From CAKMZU01 sp965248335 (GTDB taxonomy: Bacteria > Pseudomonadota > Gammaproteobacteria > Pseudomonadales > DT-91), in contig CBDFIY010000003.1 of assembly GCA_965248335.1 (NCBI GenBank), forward strand, positions 434,001 through 498,000: a stretch of DNA of 64,000 nt. Direction: 5' to 3'. Below are positions 34,067-43,041 of this stretch, piece by piece. The notes below the pieces were generated by a model. The model saw only the letters and a list, made by a program, of their open reading frames with translations, made no database searches and was not told the DNA's origin. Each line of letters starts with the position of its first letter. Within the stretch, counting starts at the first letter, position 1. The position numbers and the translations under genes were made by a program.

Positions 34067-35077
34067 ATGAAGGTAAGAGGATCGAAAGCCGTCAGTTTTT
34101 TTGTGACCTTGATATTGAGCGTGGCTGTTGTTTCAAATGTCGCAGCAGATAAAGAAATGGACTACTCAAAAAGAGATGAAGTGGCCGCCTTTGCCAAAGA
34201 TTACGCTAAAAAACATAATAAAAACGTTAGTGATGTGCATGCTACGTTAAAGCAGGCAAAGTATAAGCAAAGCATCATCGATGCCATTTCAAAGCCTGCA
34301 GAATTTACCATGGAGTGGGAAAGATATTCGAAAATATTTCTCAGTGAAAAACGAATAAAGCAAGGCGTTGAATTCTGGAAAAAACATCAAAAAACTTTGA
34401 ATGCTGTCAGTAAAAAATATCAGGTAGAGCCAGAAATCATCTTGGCTGTTATTGGCGTGGAAACTTTTTACGGCACACGTATGGGGAATTACCGCGTGCT
34501 TGATGCGTTGACAACCCTGGGTTTTGATTACAAGCCTCGGGCCTCTTTTTTTAAAAAGGAACTTGCTGAATATTTGACAATGACCTATGAACAAAAACTG
34601 GATGCTCAAAAGTTAATGGGCTCCTACGCAGGTGCAATGGGGTACGGTCAGTTTATTCCTAGCAGTTATCGTGCTTACGCTAAAAGCCATGATGGCAAAG
34701 GGCCTATAGATATCTGGACAGATTCGGCAGATGCGATGGCGAGTGTTGCAAACTACTTACATGTACATAAATGGCGTTATGGCGACTTAATCACTATACC
34801 TGTCATGGGTGAAGTGAGCACTGATTTGATCACGAAGGGATTAAGCCCCGATAAAACCGTCAAGCAGCTAAGAGCCGCGAAAGTGAATGTTGCTCATGCC
34901 GTGTCGGGTGATGCGAAAGTCACTCTAATGAAGTTGATTGGGAATGAGGGAAGTGAGTACTGGGTAGGGTTTAATAATTTTTATGTGATTACACGCTATA
35001 ATCGTAGCACGCTCTATAGCATGGCCGTTTTCCAGTTAAGCCAGTTACTTAAATATCAGATGAATGCGGTTAAATGA
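34067..35077 (+). CDS. mltB: Membrane-bound lytic murein transglycosylase B family protein
   Basis: 336 residues with a signal peptide (about 1-27, ending VAA) and no lipobox, so it is probably soluble periplasmic, unlike the E. coli lipoprotein. The GH103 SLT domain has the catalytic Glu in IGVETFYGTRMGNYRVLDAL, then SYAGAMGYGQFIPSSYRAYA and DIWTDSADAMASVANYL. It cleaves glycan strands with anhydromuramyl formation. The gene overlaps rlpA by 4 bp. Confidence 0.93.
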   Translation: MKVRGSKAVSFFVTLILSVAVVSNVAADKEMDYSKRDEVAAFAKDYAKKHNKNVSDVHATLKQAKYKQSIIDAISKPAEFTMEWERYSKIFLSEKRIKQGVEFWKKHQKTLNAVSKKYQVEPEIILAVIGVETFYGTRMGNYRVLDALTTLGFDYKPRASFFKKELAEYLTMTYEQKLDAQKLMGSYAGAMGYGQFIPSSYRAYAKSHDGKGPIDIWTDSADAMASVANYLHVHKWRYGDLITIPVMGEVSTDLITKGLSPDKTVKQLRAAKVNVAHAVSGDAKVTLMKLIGNEGSEYWVGFNNFYVITRYNRSTLYSMAVFQLSQLLKYQMNAVK

Positions 35078-35913
35078 CTTTCAGACTCTTATGTATCGTT
35101 GTTATCTTTCTCTCAGGGTGCTCACACCAAGGAAAAAAAGATTGGAAAAAAGCGGATGAATACCAGCGAAGTCGCTATACCCAAGCAGTAGACTCCATGC
35201 CACTTCATGGCGCTACTGCTGCTCAGTTGACTGATGCTGTTCCTCGGCATGAGCCTAAAACAAAAGCAGGTAACCTAAGCCCTTATAAGGTGTTTGGAAA
35301 AACTTACCGCGTTTTGCCGACAGCAAAAGGGTACGCTGCAAAAGGGGACGCCTCGTGGTATGGCATGAAATTTCATGGGCATAAAACGTCTAATGGTGAG
35401 ATTTATGATGTCAATAAAATGTCAGCAGCACATAAAACCCTCCCTTTGCCCTCTTACGTTAAAGTAACCAATTTAGTTAATGGTAAAACCTGTGTTGTTC
35501 GTATCAATGATCGAGGCCCATTTAAGCATGGACGCTTAATTGATCTTTCTTATGCTGCGGCAAAGAAGTTAGATTATATTCATTCGGGTACTGCGAGAGT
35601 TAAGGTCGAGGCTATCACGCCTAAGAGGAATGTTGTGATTGCTGCGAGGGAGGTTTCGAAAGAAAGGCTTGACGTGACGAAAAAAATTGAAAAAGTGTTC
35701 CTTCAAGTCGGTGCCTATAAAGATGAAGAGTTGGCGCAGAAAAAATACCGTCATTTGTCAGGTTTCCTTAAGGCTCCGCTTGTACTGAAAAAATCAGAAG
35801 ATAATTTTTTCCGTCTTTTCGTTGGCCCTATCCTACCAGAGCGTTCGCCTCGTGTAACAGACTTGTTAACCCAGGCTGGCTTCCCTAAGCCTTTGGTGCT
35901 TCAGGGGATCTGA
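35074..35913 (+). CDS. rlpA: RlpA-like septal ring lipoprotein / lytic transglycosylase
   Basis: 279 residues. Lipobox LSGC with Cys16 followed by Ser, indicating outer-membrane anchoring. A double-psi beta-barrel RlpA domain (about 88-185) contains ASWYGMKFHGHKTSNGE and the active-site region VRINDRGPF. A C-terminal SPOR domain (about 198-275) targets denuded septal glycans. Its start is ATGA-coupled to mltB, as in the mrd cluster of relatives. Confidence 0.94.
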   Translation: MTFRLLCIVVIFLSGCSHQGKKDWKKADEYQRSRYTQAVDSMPLHGATAAQLTDAVPRHEPKTKAGNLSPYKVFGKTYRVLPTAKGYAAKGDASWYGMKFHGHKTSNGEIYDVNKMSAAHKTLPLPSYVKVTNLVNGKTCVVRINDRGPFKHGRLIDLSYAAAKKLDYIHSGTARVKVEAITPKRNVVIAAREVSKERLDVTKKIEKVFLQVGAYKDEELAQKKYRHLSGFLKAPLVLKKSEDNFFRLFVGPILPERSPRVTDLLTQAGFPKPLVLQGI

Positions 35914-35998
35914 TACCTCGGGGTGATGATGATGCAATCGACTGGCGCTCTTACTTAAAAATTGATAGGATTTGCGTTTTTATTTCTTGGACGATCTT

Positions 35999-37153
35999 AT
36001 GTTGATTCGGTTATTTTCACTTGGACTTATGTGGCTTTCAGTTATGGTTTTGGCCGAGGAAACCATGATTCCCTCATCGCCGTCTATTGCTGCAAAATCT
36101 TATATTTTAATGGATGCAAACAGCGGTAAAGTAATCGCAGAGAATAATGCGGATACACAGCTGGATCCTGCAAGTTTAACCAAGATCATGACCTCATATG
36201 TGGCGGATTATGAGATTGCTCAGGGTAATGTCAGTGTCGATGATGTGGTGACGGTTTCAAAAAATGCTTGGGCAAGGAATTATCAAGGCTCTTCCCTGAT
36301 GTTTCTTGAAGTCGGTAAAAAAGTTAAAGTAAAAGAACTCATGAAGGGCGTTATTATTTCATCCGGTAATGACGCATCAGTTGCACTCGCTGAACATACA
36401 GCAGGTACAGTTGCAGCTTTCGTTGATCTTATGAATTTGCACGCACAGCAACTGGGTATGGATAGCACCCGTTTTGCGAATGTTCATGGCTTAACAGCAA
36501 AAGACCACTACACGACCGCGCGAGATATGGCAAAGCTTGCACAGTCTGCGATTCTTTCGTTTCCTGAGATGTACAAGCTCTATGCAGAGAAATCCTTCAC
36601 CTATAACGGCATTAAACAATATAATCGCAACCGCTTACTTTGGCGTGACCCTTCAGTTGATGGGATGAAAACAGGCCATACGGATAAAGCAGGCTTTTGT
36701 CTGGTTGCATCCGCGAAACGTGATGATATGCGCCTAATTGCAGTGGTGCTAGGAACGAAATCAGAAGAAGCCCGCGCACGAGAAGCACAAAAACTTTTTT
36801 CTTATGGTTTCCGGTATTTCGATACCGTGAAGGTTTATGATAAAGGGCAAGTTGCCAAAACCATGGATGTGTGGGGTGGCAAGAAAAATACGGTTGGACT
36901 AGCATCAGAAAGTGATGTCTATGTGACATTGCCAAAATCACAGGCAGATGATTTGACAGCACAAGTGCTCGTCAACAAGTTTGTCGAGGCTCCTATTCAG
37001 AAGGGTGAGGTCTTAGGCGAACTAATTCTTTCAGTTGATAACGAAGTTGTGCTTAAACGACCTTTGATTGCAACCAATGATGTTGAGCAAGGCGGCTTCG
37101 TTCAGGTATTATGGTCGAAGCTGAAGCTTTTCTTCTTTAAACTGATTGGCTAG
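35999..37153 (+). CDS. dacA: D-alanyl-D-alanine carboxypeptidase (PBP5/6 family)
   Basis: 384 residues from ATG 35999, which gives a clean signal peptide (about 1-19, ending VLA); a TTG nine codons upstream is less likely. S11 peptidase motifs: S59-L-T-K, S122-G-N and K224-T-G. The C-terminal PBP5 domain ends in an amphipathic helix (VQVLWSKLKLFFFKLI) for membrane attachment. It trims pentapeptides in the periplasm. Followed by ybeD-lipB-lipA, as in many gammaproteobacteria. Confidence 0.95.
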   Translation: MLIRLFSLGLMWLSVMVLAEETMIPSSPSIAAKSYILMDANSGKVIAENNADTQLDPASLTKIMTSYVADYEIAQGNVSVDDVVTVSKNAWARNYQGSSLMFLEVGKKVKVKELMKGVIISSGNDASVALAEHTAGTVAAFVDLMNLHAQQLGMDSTRFANVHGLTAKDHYTTARDMAKLAQSAILSFPEMYKLYAEKSFTYNGIKQYNRNRLLWRDPSVDGMKTGHTDKAGFCLVASAKRDDMRLIAVVLGTKSEEARAREAQKLFSYGFRYFDTVKVYDKGQVAKTMDVWGGKKNTVGLASESDVYVTLPKSQADDLTAQVLVNKFVEAPIQKGEVLGELILSVDNEVVLKRPLIATNDVEQGGFVQVLWSKLKLFFFKLIG

Positions 37154-37157
37154 AACC

Positions 37158-37424
37158 ATGAAGCAGCCGGCACCAAAAATTGAATTTCCCTGCCGTTACT
37201 CGTTACGAGTAATTGGCCAGTCATCAGAAAATTTCCATCAAGAGGTGATTGAGATTGTCAAAAAGCATGCGCCAGAGCTGGACTCTTCAGAGGTGACGGT
37301 AAAGCCAAGCAGTAAAGGCAACTTCTCCAGCGTCTTTTTAGTCATTAAAGCGACGGGGGAGCCACAGCTTGCCGCTATCCATGAGTCGTTGAAAAAACAT
37401 CCCGCTGTGAAAATGGTTATATAG
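37158..37424 (+). CDS. ybeD: DUF493 family protein (YbeD)
   Basis: 88 residues from ATG 37158, 4 bp after the dacA stop; a TTG overlapping dacA is rejected. The family pattern is visible: IEFPCRYSLRVIGQSS, VTVKPSSKGNFSSVF and HPAVKMVI. It has an ACT-like ferredoxin fold in known structures, but the function is unknown. It lies between dacA and lipB, its conserved place, and its stop overlaps the lipB GTG start. Confidence 0.92.
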   Translation: MKQPAPKIEFPCRYSLRVIGQSSENFHQEVIEIVKKHAPELDSSEVTVKPSSKGNFSSVFLVIKATGEPQLAAIHESLKKHPAVKMVI

Positions 37425-38056
37425 TGACAAGCCGATTAAGGGTTCGCTCCTTAGGGGTAGTGCCCTATTTAGAGGCTTGGCAGGCTATGCGGGATTTTAC
37501 TGACCAGAGGCATAAGCAAACAGTTGACGAGTGCTGGCTTGTAGAGCATCCCCCTGTTTTTACTCTCGGCCAAGCGGGCAAAGAAAGCCATATTCTTAAT
37601 CGCTCATCTATCCCCGTTGTAAAAACTGATAGGGGCGGGCAAGTTACCTATCACGGCCCAGGACAAGTTATGCTGTACTGCCTCCTTGATTTAAAACGCA
37701 AGAAAATTGGCGTTAAGCAACTCGTTGACCAGTTAGAGCAAACGGTGATTGATCTTCTGCATAAATATCATATTAGTGCGGTTCGTAAGGCGGGCGCTCC
37801 TGGCGTTTATGTTGATAATGCAAAAATTTCTGCTCTCGGCTTGCGTGTTCGTCGGGGCTGCAGCTATCACGGGCTAGCTTTGAATATGGCAATGGATTTA
37901 GCGCCTTTTAAGGATATTAATCCTTGTGGCTATCCGGATATGCAAGTCGTTAATATGCAAGGGTTAACAGCTATCGCGCTAGATTTTAGTTCTATCGGAA
38001 AGCAACTCATTGAGCACTTTTCAATGCGATTTGATTGCGAGATTGAGTTCTGTTAA
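37424..38056 (+). CDS. lipB: Octanoyl-[acyl-carrier-protein]:protein N-octanoyltransferase
   Basis: 210 residues from a GTG start overlapping the ybeD stop. Conserved HPPVFTLGQAGKESH, RGGQVTYHGPGQVMLY and VRKAGAPGVYV. Catalytic Lys lies in NAKISALGLRV and catalytic Cys in INPCGYPDM. It transfers octanoate from ACP to lipoyl domains; LipA, encoded 56 bp downstream, then inserts sulfur. aceE (62257) belongs to a lipoate-dependent complex. Confidence 0.96.
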   Translation: MTSRLRVRSLGVVPYLEAWQAMRDFTDQRHKQTVDECWLVEHPPVFTLGQAGKESHILNRSSIPVVKTDRGGQVTYHGPGQVMLYCLLDLKRKKIGVKQLVDQLEQTVIDLLHKYHISAVRKAGAPGVYVDNAKISALGLRVRRGCSYHGLALNMAMDLAPFKDINPCGYPDMQVVNMQGLTAIALDFSSIGKQLIEHFSMRFDCEIEFC

Positions 38057-38112
38057 TAGCACTGGCCGCAAAAATTCGCTAAAATGCTTTTTTTATTTAA
38101 CGCGTTCTTATT

Positions 38113-39093
38113 ATGTCTTCTCCTCCATCCCGTCCAACCGTTAAAAAAGTCATTCAAGGTGAGAAATTGCGTGGTGCGGAGAAGGTTGCCCGTATCCCCG
38201 TCAAAGTTATACCTACCACCGAGCTGCCTAAGAAACCGGATTGGATTCGGGTAAAAATGCCAATCTCTCCTGAGATTACCCGTATAAAAAATCTACTTCG
38301 AAAAGGTAAATTGGCTAGCGTCTGTGAAGAAGCGCAATGCCCTAATTTAGGTGAGTGCTTTAGTAATGGCACGGCGACCTTTATGATCATGGGTGAGATT
38401 TGTACGCGTCGCTGCCCTTTCTGTGATGTTGCACACGGTAGGCCGAATGCACTTGATCCTAATGAGCCGTGTGAGCTTGCGGAGGCGATATACGAAATGC
38501 AGTTAAAGTATGTTGTCGTAACATCCGTTGACCGTGATGATTTGCGTGATGGCGGTGCGCAACATTTTGCTGATTGCATTATCGAGATGCGTAAAAGGTT
38601 GCCAGATTTAACGATTGAGGTACTTGTCCCCGATTTTAGGGGCCGTATGGACGTTGCGCTGGATATACTGTCCAATCATCCGCCGGATGTATTTAATCAT
38701 AATCTCGAATCTGTACCGAGTTTGTATAAAAAAATTCGACCTGGGTCAGATTATCAGTGGTCGCTGGATCTTCTAAAAAACTATAAAGTACGTAATCCTG
38801 ATGTACTGACAAAATCAGGCATCATGCTAGGTCTTGGTGAAACCAAGGAAGAAGTGGTCGCGTTGATGCAAGATATGCGTACACACGATATCGATATGAT
38901 TACGCTAGGCCAGTACTTACAGCCAAGCCGAGAGCATTTGCCCGTTGACCGGTTCGTTCACCCGGATGAGTTTGATGATCTCGGTGATATCGCCGAGTCG
39001 TTAGGGTTTAAGTCTGTTGCGAGTGGGCCTTTGGTACGATCTTCTTATCATGCTGATAAGCAGGTCGATTTGAGCCGTTTTAAAAGCCTGTAA
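38113..39093 (+). CDS. lipA: Lipoyl synthase (radical SAM)
   Basis: 326 residues. Auxiliary cluster Cys motif CEEAQCPNLGEC and radical SAM motif CTRRCPFC are both present, plus the C-terminal RSSYHAD Ser ligand. It inserts two sulfur atoms into octanoyl-lysine. The N-terminus (first about 45 residues) is a basic extension seen in many gammaproteobacteria. The stop codon directly abuts a palindromic repeat element. Confidence 0.96.
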   Translation: MSSPPSRPTVKKVIQGEKLRGAEKVARIPVKVIPTTELPKKPDWIRVKMPISPEITRIKNLLRKGKLASVCEEAQCPNLGECFSNGTATFMIMGEICTRRCPFCDVAHGRPNALDPNEPCELAEAIYEMQLKYVVVTSVDRDDLRDGGAQHFADCIIEMRKRLPDLTIEVLVPDFRGRMDVALDILSNHPPDVFNHNLESVPSLYKKIRPGSDYQWSLDLLKNYKVRNPDVLTKSGIMLGLGETKEEVVALMQDMRTHDIDMITLGQYLQPSREHLPVDRFVHPDEFDDLGDIAESLGFKSVASGPLVRSSYHADKQVDLSRFKSL

Positions 39094-39095
39094 TA

Positions 39096-39254
39096 TATAC
39101 CGATCACACTTGAAGATGGGTATATACCCACCACACTTGAAGATGCAAGGGCGTTGGCCGCGCTCGCTCACTCACCCCAATCACTTACTGACTGTAAGCT
39201 CATGGGGCTTCGCTCGCTTGCCGCCTTCTTGCATCTCCAATTCCGATGGGTATA
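39096..39254. repeat. Dispersed palindromic repeat element, copy 1 (with duplicated left arm)
   Basis: Bounded by TATACC on the left and GGGTATA on the right. Inverted arms GATGCAAG / CTTGCATC, CCCCA / TGGGG and a central CTTAC-TGACT-GTAAG hairpin make a cruciform-like element of about 132 bp (39123-39254). A second, 25-bp version of the left end (39096-39120) precedes it. It fills the space between the convergent lipA and the lytic transglycosylase gene, so it may act as a two-way terminator. It is related to copy 2 at 42162. Confidence 0.85.
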
Positions 39255-39259
39255 GATGT

Positions 39260-39871
39260 TTAAGGCTCGCTTTTATTAAGGTGAGTTTTTGGTGCGAGAA
39301 AGTCACTTTCCCAGCGTTTTTTCCATACCCCCATTACCTTCTCACTGTAGTAAGTTTTTGGGTAGCTTCCATGGTACCGAGCGAGCGCCATTTTTAGCCC
39401 GCCTTTATTTTTTTCTTTTTTCATATAGAACTGTAGGATGCGGCACCCGTAAGACAAATTGGTATCGATGTTGGTCAGGTTGTCGTTTGTGCGGCCTATC
39501 TCTTTTTTCCAAAAAGGCATCACCTGCATGAGGCCTTGTGCGCCAACCCGAGATACGGCAAAGTGATTAAAACTACTTTCTATGTGTATGAGTGCCAGTA
39601 CGATATCAGGATTGAGTTCCGCTTGAGTCGCAGCGCGGTGTATTTTTCGTAATAGCTCTAAGCGTTTTTTGGGGTTTTTGATGAAGATCTTAAGCTTTGC
39701 AGATTGCCTGACTAACCATACCTCAGCATCATACTGATCTTGAAAACTGTTTGCTGTTGCAATGGTTTTTTTTAAAAATGCTCTGAGTTCAGATGTGTCC
39801 TGCTCGCTTATCGCTGGTATAGCAGAAATAAATAAAATAAAAGAGAGGCAAAGTATGAGGAATGGTTTCAT
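39260..39871 (-). CDS. Small lytic transglycosylase (SLT domain)
   Basis: 203 residues with a signal peptide (about 1-22, ending AIS) and no lipobox. The C-terminal half is an SLT/GH23-type domain: catalytic Glu E98 in ALIHIESSFN, then SRVGAQGLMQVMPFW and the AL(A)RYHGS region. It probably cleaves peptidoglycan in the periplasm. It is shorter than MltC/Slt and resembles stand-alone YjbJ-like SLT proteins. It lies downstream of proS on the same strand, 65 bp apart. Confidence 0.88.
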   Translation of the reverse strand: MKPFLILCLSFILFISAIPAISEQDTSELRAFLKKTIATANSFQDQYDAEVWLVRQSAKLKIFIKNPKKRLELLRKIHRAATQAELNPDIVLALIHIESSFNHFAVSRVGAQGLMQVMPFWKKEIGRTNDNLTNIDTNLSYGCRILQFYMKKEKNKGGLKMALARYHGSYPKTYYSEKVMGVWKKRWESDFLAPKTHLNKSEP

Positions 39872-39936
39872 TTATTATTTTATTAGCAAAGGCGCATGTG
39901 AGAGTAATACGCCTCATTTAAGCGAGTATCAAATAT

Positions 39937-41661
39937 TTAGAGAGCACCAATAAACGTTGTTAGTTCATCTAGAGGCACGTCTTTTCGTTCGCCAGTTTTA
40001 CGGTTTTTATATTCGATATTACCGCCTTTTAAGCTTTTCTCGCCTATTACAAACTGGTGCGGTATACCCATAAGTTCTGCGTCAGCGAATTTTACGCCGG
40101 GTCGTTCGTCTCTGTCGTCAAAGTAGGTCTCAGTGCCATTATCTTGTAGGGAGGTATAAAGCTTTTCTGCTGCGTCTTTGACATCGGCACATTTTTTCAT
40201 GTTGATAGGTATGATCGCTACTTTAAAAGGTGCAATAGCTTCGGACCAGATGATACCTTTATCATCATGGTTTTGCTCAACCCAAGCAGCAACGACTCGG
40301 GAAACGCCTATACCATAAGATCCCATCATGAGTGTTTTTGCTTTTCCATTTTCGTCTAAAACAGTTGCACGCATCGCTTTGGAATACTTTGTGCCTAGCT
40401 GGAAAATATGACCAACCTCAATACCCTTTTTGATCGTTAGCGTGCCATTGTCAGATGGGCTTTTGTCGCCTTCAACGACATTCCGGCAATCAACAACTTC
40501 ACCGAGAGTGAAGTCTCGAGACCAGTTACCTCCTTTGTAGTGATAGTCTTCCTCATTAGCGCCAGTATAGAAATCACTCAATACCGCAGCGCTATGGTCA
40601 ACGTAGGTTTTTAGTGTGTTATTTGGTCCAAGAGAGCCTACGGAGCAGCCGGTGATTTGTTTAATTAAGCTATCGTCTGCAAAGGTTAAAGGGCTGGCAA
40701 TGGTATCGAGCTTTTCAGCTTTGATTTCGTTGAGTTCGTGATCGCCTCGCAGTATCAAAGCGATTAATGAAGGGTTTTCTTGGGTATGTTCTGCACCGAG
40801 TACAAGAAGCGTTTTTATTGTTTGATTACTTTCAATTTGGCAGAAACCACACAGTTCGTTAATGCTATGAATGTTTGGCGTGTGAATTTTTTCAAGTGCT
40901 TGCGTTGGTGCATCTGGAGCGGATTTGGATGCGACAGCCTCAGCCATTTCGATATTAGCTGCATAGTCACTTTGGTCACTAAAAGCGATATAATCTTCGC
41001 CAGACTCTGCAAGTACGTGGAATTCACGGGAGGTGCTGCCACCGATGCTACCTGAGTCAGCTTCAACTGCTCGATAAGTGAAGCCTATGCGATCAAATAT
41101 TTTACAGTAGGTTTGGTGCATTAAATTATAGGTTTCTTGCAATGATTCTTGAGAATCATGGAAAGAGTATGCGTCCTTCATCGTGAACTCACGGCCACGC
41201 ATTAAGCCGAAGCGTGGGCGAACTTCATCACGGAATTTGGTTTGGATTTGATAAAAATTTTGTGGGAGTTGTTTATAACTGCTGAGATTGTTACGAATGA
41301 GATCCGTAATAACTTCCTCGTGGGTAGGCCCTAGGCAGAAATCCCGGTCGTGGCGGTCTTGAATGCGCAGGAGTTCAGCGCCATATTCTTGCCACCTGCC
41401 AGATTCCTTCCATAGGTCGGCCGGTTGTACCATTGGCATTAATACTTCTTGCGCGCCTGAGGCATCCATTTCTTCACGAACAATTCTTTCAACATTCCGT
41501 AAGACACGAAGCCCAACGGGCAGCCATGTATATAAGCCAGATGCTAATTTGCGTATCATGCCTGCACGTAGCATTAACTGATGACTGATGACCTCGGCGT
41601 CAGACGGTGTTTCTTTTAAAGTGGGAGCCAAAGTTTGACTTGCGCGCATAAAATGTCTCAA
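39937..41661 (-). CDS. proS: Prolyl-tRNA synthetase
   Basis: 574 residues, bacterial-type ProRS. Class II motifs: motif 2 TKFRDEVRPRFGLMRGREF (in part) and motif 3 GSYGIGVSRVVAA. The YbaK-like editing insertion lies between them (about 225-385), followed by the C-terminal anticodon-binding domain. It charges tRNA-Pro and edits mischarged Ala-tRNA-Pro. It diverges from the HIT gene with an 86-bp gap. Confidence 0.96.
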   Translation of the reverse strand: MRHFMRASQTLAPTLKETPSDAEVISHQLMLRAGMIRKLASGLYTWLPVGLRVLRNVERIVREEMDASGAQEVLMPMVQPADLWKESGRWQEYGAELLRIQDRHDRDFCLGPTHEEVITDLIRNNLSSYKQLPQNFYQIQTKFRDEVRPRFGLMRGREFTMKDAYSFHDSQESLQETYNLMHQTYCKIFDRIGFTYRAVEADSGSIGGSTSREFHVLAESGEDYIAFSDQSDYAANIEMAEAVASKSAPDAPTQALEKIHTPNIHSINELCGFCQIESNQTIKTLLVLGAEHTQENPSLIALILRGDHELNEIKAEKLDTIASPLTFADDSLIKQITGCSVGSLGPNNTLKTYVDHSAAVLSDFYTGANEEDYHYKGGNWSRDFTLGEVVDCRNVVEGDKSPSDNGTLTIKKGIEVGHIFQLGTKYSKAMRATVLDENGKAKTLMMGSYGIGVSRVVAAWVEQNHDDKGIIWSEAIAPFKVAIIPINMKKCADVKDAAEKLYTSLQDNGTETYFDDRDERPGVKFADAELMGIPHQFVIGEKSLKGGNIEYKNRKTGERKDVPLDELTTFIGAL

Positions 41662-41747
41662 TCAATATAAAAAGTTTGATTGTACTGATTTGTGCAGGCA
41701 AGGTACAGAATCCATTGATTGCATCTGTTGCTGCCGTAAGGGGTATT

Positions 41748-42179
41748 ATGTTTGAACTTGATTCAAGGCTTGAAGCCGATACAGTTTTTGTTGGTAAGCT
41801 TAAGCTTTGTGATGTACGCCTGATGAAAGACGCCAACTATCCTTGGGTAATTTTGGTACCAAGGGTTAACGATGTTACTGAAATTTACCACCTGTCGGAT
41901 GATGAGCAGTGTCAATTAGCCATGGAGTCAAGCATGATAAGCGAGCTGCTTTCTGTGCATTTTATCGCGGATAAAATGAATGTTGCGGCGCTGGGTAATT
42001 TAGTGAGTCAATTGCATATTCATCATGTGGTACGCTTTAAAAATGATGTGGCTTGGCCTGCGCCAGTTTGGGGAAAAGAGCCTGCAAAAGCTTACGGGCA
42101 AGGCGAGCTAGAGGCAAGGGTTGTAAGCCTTCATGCATTAATCTCTTCGCGTGAAGGCGAATATACCGATCATCCTTGA
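41748..42179 (+). CDS. HIT-domain protein (probable nucleotidyl hydrolase)
   Basis: 143 residues from ATG 41748, which has AAGGGG upstream; a longer TTG-start frame is rejected. The fold matches HIT: LCDVRLMKDANYPWVILVPR, then the His cluster in VSQLHIHHVVRF and the WPAPVWG motif common to gammaproteobacterial members. Likely hydrolyses dinucleoside polyphosphates or nucleoside phosphoramidates. The last five codons (YTDHP) and the stop codon lie inside palindromic repeat copy 2, so the native C-terminus was probably replaced. Confidence 0.85.
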   Translation: MFELDSRLEADTVFVGKLKLCDVRLMKDANYPWVILVPRVNDVTEIYHLSDDEQCQLAMESSMISELLSVHFIADKMNVAALGNLVSQLHIHHVVRFKNDVAWPAPVWGKEPAKAYGQGELEARVVSLHALISSREGEYTDHP

Positions 42180-42292
42180 ATACGCAAGGGCGTTGGCCGC
42201 GCTTGCTCCCCCAGTCACTTACTGACTGACTGTAAGCTCATGGGGGCTCGCTCGCTTGCCGCCTTCTTGCATCTCCAATTCCGAGGGGTATA
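42162..42292. repeat. Dispersed palindromic repeat element, copy 2
   Basis: 131 bp from TATACC (42162) to GGTATA (42292), clearly homologous to copy 1: shared GCAAGGGCGTTGGCCGCG, CTTACTGACTG, GCTCGCTTGCCGCC and TTCTTGCATCTCCAATTCC segments. The central hairpin has one extra TGAC. The left end overlaps the 3' end of the HIT gene. It lies between the convergent HIT and HU-like genes. Confidence 0.85.
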
Positions 42293-42354
42293 AATGACGG
42301 CTTTAAAAGATAAATCTTGGTTGCAAGCCGCCTGAAACGATTTTCTAAATTTGC

Positions 42355-42732
42355 CTATAGCGCCATGTCTTTAAGCTTTTTGAGCGCCCTTACTTTTACC
42401 GTTGTGCTGGCAGGCTTGGCTTTAAACATCATCTCTTCGCCTGTAAAAGGGTTGGTGCCTTTGCGCGCTTTAGTGGCGGGTTTTTTCTGGGTTGATATTT
42501 TAAATAATCCGGGTAAAACAAACTCACCGCAAGCACGCTTTTTGATATGCCTTTCAATTAAGTCGCTAAGTTCATTGATTACTGCGTCTACCTGCGTTTT
42601 GCTAATGTCGGTTTTCTCAGAAATTTCTGTAATGATTTGAGATTTCGTATAGCGTTCGCTTATTGCGGGAGATTTTTTTACAGCCTTAGCCGCTACTTTT
42701 TTCTTTGCGGGTGCCTTTTTTGCTTTTGCCAT
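42355..42732 (-). CDS. HU-family DNA-binding protein with lysine-rich N-terminal tail
   Basis: 125 residues. The first about 22 residues are an Ala/Lys tail (MAKAKKAPAKKKVAAKAVKK). The rest is an HU/IHF fold: KSQIITEISEKTDISKTQVDAVI, then CGEFVLPGLFKI and a KARKGTNPFTGEE arm. HU normally lacks the tail, so this resembles H1/HU hybrids. It should bend and compact DNA. AAGG precedes the ATG and a promoter lies at 42790-42817. Confidence 0.88.
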   Translation of the reverse strand: MAKAKKAPAKKKVAAKAVKKSPAISERYTKSQIITEISEKTDISKTQVDAVINELSDLIERHIKKRACGEFVLPGLFKISTQKKPATKARKGTNPFTGEEMMFKAKPASTTVKVRALKKLKDMAL

Positions 42733-42789
42733 AGGGTTTTACCTTGTTTGTGAAGTGAGTTATCTCGCTAGGGCGATTTTCAGTCTTTA

Positions 42790-42817
42790 TTTATAGCACT
42801 TCCTGATTTTTGGACAA
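42790..42817 (-). promoter_or_regulatory. Predicted promoter of the HU-like gene
   Basis: On the minus strand: -35 TTGTCC (complement of 42812-42817), a 16-bp spacer and -10 TATAAA (complement of 42790-42795). Confidence 0.6.
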
Positions 42818-43041
42818 GGAAAAAAAGTTTTTTCTACATTTTTTCTTTTTTTAAAGTGTTTTATATTCTTGGTTTTTGGCTATCGCTGTGTCTTTATATT
42901 GCCTGATGTTGATGGTTTTCTTGCTTGGGAAAGTTTTGGTGTTTATGGAGCCTTTTATTTATTACTTCTATTTTTTTATGCTGTTGGTGGAAGAGCGCGT
43001 TGCATAAAATATGTCTGGTTTTGAGCTTTCATAATCCCTCT

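Noticed and set aside
39123..39254. CRISPR repeat or rho-independent terminator only
   Set aside because: No regular spacers, only two dispersed copies; the element is larger than a terminator and has defined shared ends, so a palindromic repeat family is the better description.
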